DNA of 46,043 nucleotides from Lachnospiraceae bacterium UBA7205 (GTDB lineage: Bacteria > Bacillota > Clostridia > Lachnospirales > Lachnospiraceae), in assembly GCA_002490665.1 (NCBI GenBank), contig DKUL01000002.1, forward strand, positions 1 through 46,043, read 5' to 3'. The notes beneath the pieces were generated by a model. That model saw only the letters and a list, made by a program, of their open reading frames with translations, was not told the origin of the DNA and did no database searches. Position numbers and translations under genes: made by a program. This document shows positions 39,830 through 46,043 of the stretch, one piece after another. Numbering within the stretch: position 1 is the first letter of the stretch; each line of letters starts with the position of its first letter.

Positions 39830-42800
39830 TCACATGTTTCGCATCAAGTCTTCAAAAAGACGCCTTGCCTGCGTGTTCTCTCTCATCATAGTATTTTCCA
39901 TCGCAAGGTTCACAATAATGCACTGCTGGTCAGTACTGGCAAATCCCTGTATATCCGGCAAAAGTACTTCACGCATATGCTGGTACCAAAGCAAATACTC
40001 CTTCTCATACTGTCTCGACAGCGCAAACGCTCTCTCGGAACAAAAGAAACCATACAGCGCAGTCCTCCGGTAATACTGTATATCCTTCTTATCCGATGCC
40101 CCCAGATATTTTATAAAAGCAACCTTTGTCTCTGCCGAAACATTTAACCGGCATATTTCATCCCGGAGATCTTTTACATATCTGCCGTCAAGCTTACCTT
40201 TCTCCTTTAATGGCATAACAAGCAACTGCACATATTTTTTCCAGTCATGTTTTTTCCTTTTCTCCGGACGCGAATACATATATTTTTCTTCTTTTAATGG
40301 AAATACAGGCTCCAGCTTACACAAAACGGGTTCCAGCCAGTTATTTTGGTAAACTGCCGACACGAACACGGGCAGTTTGGAAAGCTCCAGAATCTGTTCC
40401 TCCGACAATCCCGCAGCCCTTCCGACAAGCTCACGGTCGGACAAATCAGGCAGACGCAGAATAATCTTTGTGTTTGTATTTCGGATTGCCGACATGTCCA
40501 TAAGTCCAGGAGACTGATCCGCAATTATAAATCCTTCCCCATAAGTACGCATCTCGGCAATTGAATTCGCCAGCAGCTCCACAGCCTTTCCTGCCACGTT
40601 TGCACTTTCCTGACCTGTATCCTGCGCGGTTCGCCTCAAGATATTATGCGCTTCCTCCAATACCGTTACATGGCGGAGCGGAAGATTCATTCCTTCCCCT
40701 GTACCTATTCGATACTCCTGAAGCTTCATCACAAGAATTCCCATAATCAGGGACTTTGTCTCGGAAGAACCAATGCGGGATAAATCAACAATTACATTTT
40801 CATTAAACAGCCTGTACCCGGGAATTTCATTTGGCGCAAATATCTGCCCATAAATTCCATTGGTAAGGGATTTTATCCTTGTACATAACGCCCCCTTATA
40901 ATCCCCTTTGCTGTCTGCTGAGTATTCGGATTCCTCCATGACAAGGTTAATCTGCTGCAGGACATCCGCAAATGTCGGATATAAAAACTCCTCATCCGAG
41001 TTACTATACTGGCATTTTGACTGTGTCAAGTCCCATCCCGCTGCCATATAGGCGCGCTCCACCGCTTCTTTCAGGACTGCGGGCATGGCTGCATACATTG
41101 GCCAGCAGACGTTAAAAATTTCAATCAGCCTGTCAATATGTTCCAATACATGGATTTCTTTCGGAAAGCTGAATGGGTTTATCCGAAGCAGCGGCGTTTT
41201 TTCAGGATTACTGCCAAATACATAAACATCATTTCTGTTCCCATACCGGTTCTTATACTCGCCCTTCGCAGGCTCGATTACCAAAAATTTAATCTTTTGG
41301 TTTTGCGCATCCTTTACATTCCTCTGCATCAGTGTATCCAGCATGTGGTAAATCATTGTGGATTTTCCGGAACCAGTAGATCCTGTGATAAAGGTATGCA
41401 TGGTAAGGCTTTCCAAATCCAGCGATACTGTAGAAAAGTCTCCGTCAACTTTTCCCATATGATACAGTTTTCCTATGGGAAGTTTCTGATTTTCCGGAAC
41501 CAAACGCACATTTCTCCCAAATGCCGCCATCGGAATCACCGTAATGCCATTTACGGATTTTTTGGGAAACCCTACCTGTATTGCCAGTTCATTACCGCTT
41601 ATTACAGAAGCTGGCGAGACAACAATCTGTTCTCCATCATCCGCATTTACTGTATTACTGAAGCGAGGATGAACAAATACCTCCAAATACTTTGAAATTA
41701 ATTTCGTCTCATCCTTCCGATACCATGTATTGATATGGGATGCCTGTATTCCCGAATCCTTTCCCCGAAGGATTGCATTATAGTTGCCTGCAACTGCAAG
41801 CGCCTCCTCCCTGGTATCTGCAAGGCAGTAAGACGCACATTCAAACGCCCCAAAGCTTTCACATTTGTCCAGGCGTTCAAGATTGCGGTCAATTTTGTCC
41901 AGCAGCGCACGTACCGTCCGATTTTCAAAATTCATCTGTAAGCTTTTCCCAATTGTCTTTGATGAACCTACTGTCTCCGTGAGGGACTTGCTGCGCTGGC
42001 TGGATTCTGTCTTTGTATCCGTTCTCCCTGACGTATCTGATATACCCGAGCTTTTTCCCTTTGCATACCCTGCTCCCGCGTTTACACGAAACACCTCTGA
42101 AATACCGATATCAACCCCACCATTTACAGATACCGAAGAGAACCTTCCGTTAGACATTGTCTTGCTTTGTGCCATCGCGATCCCCATAGAAATTCCTTTG
42201 CTGATTCCCTCCGTGTTTGCCTTCGACAGGGACTGTGCATCACTCTCTGACATGGTCATGGAACTGCCGCGAAATGTTGACAGCTGTGTATGAAGCATTT
42301 CGTATCCACGTTTCATAACCTGTACTTCACTGGACGAAATCGGGTCTGCAATCATCAATATCGTATATTTCATTCCTCTCAGGGAATCGACGAGGTTTTC
42401 TATTCCCTGTACATAGGAAGTTATTTCCGACTGTTTTTCATTTCTTGGCGCCACAATGCCTGACACGGACGAGATACTCTTTCCCCCTTGTCCGCCAAAT
42501 ATATGATTCTGTAATACTTCTATCTCTGACTGGGTAAGGCTTTGAATCTCCGCTCCTGCCATATTGCCGGACAAAGCACCCGAAAATGCCATTCTGTCCG
42601 CTTTTCTGCGCTCCTTATCCGACATGGCGTCTCTGCGGAATTCCTTCGACAAGATTCCGATATAATATTCAATCGCTCCGCCATCGCTTGTGATAATTGT
42701 AACAAGCGTGCTTTTAATGGAATACACGACATTAACAATCGTTGTCAGCTTATCCAGAAAATTTTCTTCCCTATTCCAAACAAGCTTCGTCAGCTTATAA

Positions 42801-42973
42801 AACGCCCCAATTTCCTTCACGTCAATGTCTGTGTCCATCGCAGAAGGAGACAGGATTTTATAGGATTCCAATTTATCCAGATAATTCTTGGTGATGATAC
42901 TGGTGGCGTTGTCAATTGAGCACACAAGTTTTTTATCCAGTCCGGTTCTAACCACCTCAAGCGCATTTCCCAT
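39830..42973 (-). CDS. HerA/FtsK-like ATPase with Ser/Gly-rich insert
   Basis: A 1047-residue protein. The N-terminal 230 residues are of unknown fold. Residues 237-345 are rich in Ser/Gly/Thr (SMTMSESDAQSLSKAN, SKGISMGIAMAQSKTMSNG, TESSQRSKSLTETVGSSKT). The C-terminal motor has Walker A GSTGSGKST (531-539), Walker B HVTVLEEAHN (about 768-777), and IADQSPGLMD and ILRLPDLSDRE, the arrangement of HerA/VirB4/DUF87 translocases. GGAGGG lies 7 bases before the ATG. It lies 12 bp after a dynamin-like gene and 13 bp before the HNH toxin gene. Pumping a protein or DNA through a membrane channel is inferred from the family; a link with toxin export from context. Confidence 0.85.
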   Translation of the reverse strand: MGNALEVVRTGLDKKLVCSIDNATSIITKNYLDKLESYKILSPSAMDTDIDVKEIGAFYKLTKLVWNREENFLDKLTTIVNVVYSIKSTLVTIITSDGGAIEYYIGILSKEFRRDAMSDKERRKADRMAFSGALSGNMAGAEIQSLTQSEIEVLQNHIFGGQGGKSISSVSGIVAPRNEKQSEITSYVQGIENLVDSLRGMKYTILMIADPISSSEVQVMKRGYEMLHTQLSTFRGSSMTMSESDAQSLSKANTEGISKGISMGIAMAQSKTMSNGRFSSVSVNGGVDIGISEVFRVNAGAGYAKGKSSGISDTSGRTDTKTESSQRSKSLTETVGSSKTIGKSLQMNFENRTVRALLDKIDRNLERLDKCESFGAFECASYCLADTREEALAVAGNYNAILRGKDSGIQASHINTWYRKDETKLISKYLEVFVHPRFSNTVNADDGEQIVVSPASVISGNELAIQVGFPKKSVNGITVIPMAAFGRNVRLVPENQKLPIGKLYHMGKVDGDFSTVSLDLESLTMHTFITGSTGSGKSTMIYHMLDTLMQRNVKDAQNQKIKFLVIEPAKGEYKNRYGNRNDVYVFGSNPEKTPLLRINPFSFPKEIHVLEHIDRLIEIFNVCWPMYAAMPAVLKEAVERAYMAAGWDLTQSKCQYSNSDEEFLYPTFADVLQQINLVMEESEYSADSKGDYKGALCTRIKSLTNGIYGQIFAPNEIPGYRLFNENVIVDLSRIGSSETKSLIMGILVMKLQEYRIGTGEGMNLPLRHVTVLEEAHNILRRTAQDTGQESANVAGKAVELLANSIAEMRTYGEGFIIADQSPGLMDMSAIRNTNTKIILRLPDLSDRELVGRAAGLSEEQILELSKLPVFVSAVYQNNWLEPVLCKLEPVFPLKEEKYMYSRPEKRKKHDWKKYVQLLVMPLKEKGKLDGRYVKDLRDEICRLNVSAETKVAFIKYLGASDKKDIQYYRRTALYGFFCSERAFALSRQYEKEYLLWYQHMREVLLPDIQGFASTDQQCIIVNLAMENTMMRENTQARRLFEDLMRNM

Positions 42974-42985
42974 ATATCCGCCCTC

Positions 42986-45148
42986 CTACCGTTTTGCCAT
43001 TTCATGCCCAAGCAGTTCTATATAAGCCTGATACGCGGCAATCTCCGCGTCCTTGTCCTCACATTCCTGTATCAGCATCTCAAATTCCTTGTTCATCTCC
43101 GCCAGCAGGGAATCCTGCACATTCCTGCTTATCGCATTCATGGATTCTCTCAGCTCTCTGACTTTCGCAGTGAGCTTTGTGCTCAGTTCATCATAAATTC
43201 CTGATATTGCTTTTGCCTGTGCCTGCACCAGCGCTGTTCTCTCGGATGCCGAGGTCAGCCTTCCTGTAAATCTTCCTGCAATTTCATTCATGGCATCTGA
43301 AAAGTCCAAATGGAATACCGGGAACTCAATCGCACCCACAACCTCCTCCACCATGATTCGTATCAATGAAGAGTCGTACTTTTCACTGCCCATGTCGAAA
43401 TTTCTTATGACAACATCCAGCAGCTTCCGCTTGATTTCCTTTACCTGTATTGCCTCCGTAAATACTTTTTCAACCTGATTCGTTGCTTCCATGGCATATT
43501 TGCGCAGATTGTCAATGGCATCGCTCGCCACACAGTACGAATAGTGCTCCGTATGGGTTGTGTATTCTGTATGGCTTTTCCCCCAGGTCCACGGCTTATA
43601 CCACTTAGAATCCGACACGGTATGCGCTTCCTGCACGGTTTTCGACCCTGTATACTCTTTTAGACTCGAATAATCCTTGCTTGCCGACCGAAGCTCCCGA
43701 ACCCCCTCCGCTTTCTTTGACTCAAGTTTTGCGGACAGTTCGCTAAACACCACAGTAATATCGGCTTTGACATTATTAATTTGTCCTTCTATCACGCTTC
43801 GCTGCTCTATCAGGTTTTCCCTGTCATTTCCTGATAATACGTCCAGACGCTTCTGCGCCTTCTCCTTGTATCCCAGCAGCAGTGTCCTCAATTTCTCCTC
43901 GGCATCCGGTATAAACCCTTTGGCTCTCTTTTCCAAAATAGCTTCCTTTTCCCTGACCACCTCGTCAAAAACCTTCTGAACTGCCTCAAAATTGCCAAGC
44001 CGGCGAAGGTCTTCCTGCAAATCTGTAGAAAACGGCTTAAGCGCAGAGGCGACATTATTTTCCTCCGCACTGTACTCATCCGCATTCTTTCTTGACATAT
44101 TATATGCCATTGACGACACCAGAATCGGTTCCGCACATTTGGCAATCACTTCAATCAGCTCGCAGCTGCTCCCCCTTGCCTGCAAATCCCTGGTAAATTC
44201 CTCCACTTTTGCTTTTGCGCGCCGTCTCAGCTTCCTCTGAATGATTTTACCCGCCTTTGGGATATTGTCCGCCGTATTTTCATCCTCCCCAAAAATATCA
44301 TCCTCCTCTGTGGGCATACGCAGAACATCCCGAACACCGCTGTCATATTTGCTTGCAATCAGCACCAGCCTTTTCACGCCATTTTGCGGTAATTGACTGG
44401 AAAACAGAATCCAGTCACTCTTATCCAGAAAGCTTCCGGACTGGCTAAGGAAAAACACAACATCACAAACCTCCATAAACTCCTTTGTCCGAATGGTGCG
44501 CGACGCAATGGGGTCGTTGAGTCCCGGCGTATCCACAATCGAGAGTCCCTCAAACTCTTTCTTGTGCAGAAAAAGCGTCACTGCTTTCACGATTGGCGTA
44601 AATTTTCCGTCCTCCCCCACATAGTCATTCAGATGCGCGATTAAATCCTCATATGTATCAAAATGAATTTCCTCTTTCTTGCGCTGCAGGTACATGTGCG
44701 GTTCAACACCATTTTTTCTTACCATTGAAACGATTTCTCTGGCAGATGTATATATCTCGTCATCCAAATCCACACCCGCATTTTCTTCCAGAACTGACCA
44801 CTCATCTTCTGTGTAATACTCTATCTGAATCACATTTTCCTCTGCATATTCCATTTTGGTCAGTGTTGCCGTCTTTGGTGTCGATGCCTTGGGCAGAATC
44901 TCCTGACCGTCAAAAAGAAGTGTGTTCAGAAAAGAGGATTTTCCGGCTTTCACCTGTCCTACCACACCGATATTAAGTTTTCTTTCTTCTCGGAAAAAGT
45001 CCTCTGTCTTTAACCGGAAATTTGCAATAAGTTTTTCCAGCCCGGCAATGTCTTCCTGCTTTGCCTTTTCTGACAGATTGCTTATGATTTTTTGAACATC
45101 CTCTATGAAATTAGTAAACTGGGCGTTGTTTATCTGTAATATTTCCAT
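42986..45148 (-). CDS. Dynamin-like GTPase
   Basis: A 720-residue bacterial dynamin-family protein. The G1 loop is GQVKAGKSS (64-72), followed by STPKTATLTK (G2, about 89-98), VDTPGLND (G3, 205-212) and ASKYDS (G4, about 265-270). The later part is helical, with the expected stalk and assembly region (about 300-720); the segment WYKPWTWGKSHTEY is Trp-rich and may contact membrane. Dynamins of this sort bend or fuse membranes, and several act in phage defence or membrane repair. AGAGGA precedes the ATG. It is 35 bp after a TerB-like gene and 12 bp before the HerA-like gene. Role inferred, fold reliable. Confidence 0.9.
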   Translation of the reverse strand: MEILQINNAQFTNFIEDVQKIISNLSEKAKQEDIAGLEKLIANFRLKTEDFFREERKLNIGVVGQVKAGKSSFLNTLLFDGQEILPKASTPKTATLTKMEYAEENVIQIEYYTEDEWSVLEENAGVDLDDEIYTSAREIVSMVRKNGVEPHMYLQRKKEEIHFDTYEDLIAHLNDYVGEDGKFTPIVKAVTLFLHKKEFEGLSIVDTPGLNDPIASRTIRTKEFMEVCDVVFFLSQSGSFLDKSDWILFSSQLPQNGVKRLVLIASKYDSGVRDVLRMPTEEDDIFGEDENTADNIPKAGKIIQRKLRRRAKAKVEEFTRDLQARGSSCELIEVIAKCAEPILVSSMAYNMSRKNADEYSAEENNVASALKPFSTDLQEDLRRLGNFEAVQKVFDEVVREKEAILEKRAKGFIPDAEEKLRTLLLGYKEKAQKRLDVLSGNDRENLIEQRSVIEGQINNVKADITVVFSELSAKLESKKAEGVRELRSASKDYSSLKEYTGSKTVQEAHTVSDSKWYKPWTWGKSHTEYTTHTEHYSYCVASDAIDNLRKYAMEATNQVEKVFTEAIQVKEIKRKLLDVVIRNFDMGSEKYDSSLIRIMVEEVVGAIEFPVFHLDFSDAMNEIAGRFTGRLTSASERTALVQAQAKAISGIYDELSTKLTAKVRELRESMNAISRNVQDSLLAEMNKEFEMLIQECEDKDAEIAAYQAYIELLGHEMAKR

Positions 45149-45183
45149 TTTGCTTTCCTCTTTCTGTGGTTATATGTCATTTT

Positions 45184-46043
45184 TCACCAAAATCGATTAC
45201 TTTCATCAATGAACTCAAATGTTACATTCTCTCCTTCATACTTCTTTGTCAGCCATTGCTCAATCTTTTTACCAGAATCAGATGGGTGTGATATCACCCC
45301 AACGCTTCCGCAAGAATATCCTTTTTCCACCTTAAATTGAAAAAGTGTGCCATCCTGCGATGCTTTTACATATGTTGTAGAACCTTGCTTGGGTCGATAC
45401 TCCGCAATATTATCCCCTTTGCTTACCTTACTTATCTGCTTCACCTTCCATGACAAAGAATACCCTCCCCACAAATCGTCATTATAGACTTTAACACACA
45501 CGTATCTGAACAACCAAAACGCTTTTTCTATTGTGTTTTTACCAATACAATATTCAAAATCGTCTATATATGGGAGTACTTTCTCAATATCTGTTTTTTT
45601 AGTATTTTTAATGTCCTGATAAAGCGCAATTTTAGCTAATATAACGCCTATCTCCATATATGATGCATCCACTCCCAACAATACGCATAACTGCGCGATA
45701 TACTCTATAGCCTCCCCATTTGCCTCCTCAACAAAATTTGCAATAATAAGTGCATCTACAATAAAAAACAGCCCGAAATCCGTACGTAGAACCTCCCCAA
45801 TCTCGGAATAAATATCTTTTCCCAATTCAAGACTCTCAGCATATGCATCTTCCAATTCCATATCCAGCCGTGATTCTTCCAGAATCCATTGTATATACAC
45901 CATTTTTTCTGTAATGCCGTTTGTATCCATCTGCATCACACTAAGCAATAATTCTATATAAAGTTTACAGGCATATCCGTCCTCCAATAGGGCAAGCGGA
46001 TGATTTGCAAACGGTACACTCTTTGCAAGCATCCGTATCATGT
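45184..46043 (-). CDS. TerB-like protein with a lipoyl-like C-terminal domain, 5' end outside the window
   Basis: Frame open to the window edge, so the first ATG seen (46041) may not be the start. Residues 25-145 are helical and read like the TerB fold, with two similar halves: LYIELLLSVMQMDTNGITEKMVYI, and ALIIANFVEEANGEAIEYIAQLCVLLGVD. The C-terminal part (about 200-265) reads KVSKGDNIAEYRPKQG, then ASQDGTLFQFKVEKGYSCGSVGVI, a strand pattern like a biotinyl/lipoyl barrel but without the modified lysine. It lies 35 bp before the dynamin-like gene. It may be a membrane-linked adaptor for the dynamin/HerA pair; inferred from fold and neighbours only. Confidence 0.55.
   Translation of the reverse strand, partial: MIRMLAKSVPFANHPLALLEDGYACKLYIELLLSVMQMDTNGITEKMVYIQWILEESRLDMELEDAYAESLELGKDIYSEIGEVLRTDFGLFFIVDALIIANFVEEANGEAIEYIAQLCVLLGVDASYMEIGVILAKIALYQDIKNTKKTDIEKVLPYIDDFEYCIGKNTIEKAFWLFRYVCVKVYNDDLWGGYSLSWKVKQISKVSKGDNIAEYRPKQGSTTYVKASQDGTLFQFKVEKGYSCGSVGVISHPSDSGKKIEQWLTKKYEGENVTFEFIDESNRFW

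Noticed and set aside
39830..42973. Type VII secretion EssC
   Set aside because: Only one P-loop motor, no FHA domains and no multiple FtsK repeats; no WXG proteins nearby. HerA/VirB4-like is the better description.

Overview
The window looks like a chromosomal segment of an anaerobic Firmicute, most likely a Lachnospiraceae-type Clostridium. The evidence is AGGAGG-type ribosome binding sites before nearly every gene, a BMP/NupOPQ-type nucleoside transporter, an Fe-S-cysteine type PurF, lipoproteins with short MKKK signal peptides, and large uncharacterised Clostridia-type proteins. No rRNA, tRNA, CRISPR array or complete mobile element was seen. Almost everything is on the minus strand; the exceptions are an alpha-xylosidase and one lipoprotein.

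Left part (about 1-14 kb): a decayed IS200/IS605 tnpA remnant and a small monooxygenase-like gene, then a purine and nucleoside supercluster. Read in the direction of transcription it is purC-purF-purB-purA (inosinate and AMP synthesis), a BMP-type nucleoside-binding lipoprotein, a terminator-like hairpin, an ABC transporter (ATPase and two permeases), then punA-deoB-deoC. Together they import nucleosides, split them by phosphorolysis, send the pentose to glycolysis, and sit beside de novo synthesis.

Middle part (14-26.6 kb): six tightly packed co-directional genes with a promoter at one end and a terminator at the other. They encode a solute-binding lipoprotein, a 1301-residue hybrid sensor kinase, a 1201-residue protein of unknown function, an Hsp70/actin-fold ATPase without a normal substrate-binding domain, a TPR protein and a coiled-coil membrane protein. 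I see this as one candidate for an undescribed system: an extracellular ligand sensor wired to a chaperone-like ATPase assembly.

26.7-34.2 kb: ilvE, folA, a beta-CASP metallo-beta-lactamase RNase-like gene, the divergent GH31 alpha-xylosidase yicI, and an AAA-ATPase/PD-(D/E)XK gene. In front of the last lies a tandem 69-bp repeat made of three hairpins per unit, with extended -10 sequences pointing outward.

Right part (34.6-46 kb): an accessory block. It holds a VCBS-like lipoprotein, a membrane protein, a zinc-ribbon/glycan-binding membrane protein, an unknown protein, an overlapping HNH-toxin/immunity pair, a HerA/FtsK-like ATPase with a Ser/Gly-rich insert, a dynamin-like GTPase, and a TerB-like protein that runs off the window. 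The HerA-dynamin-TerB-toxin run is the second candidate system: toxin export, membrane remodelling or phage defence. These functions are inferred, not shown.
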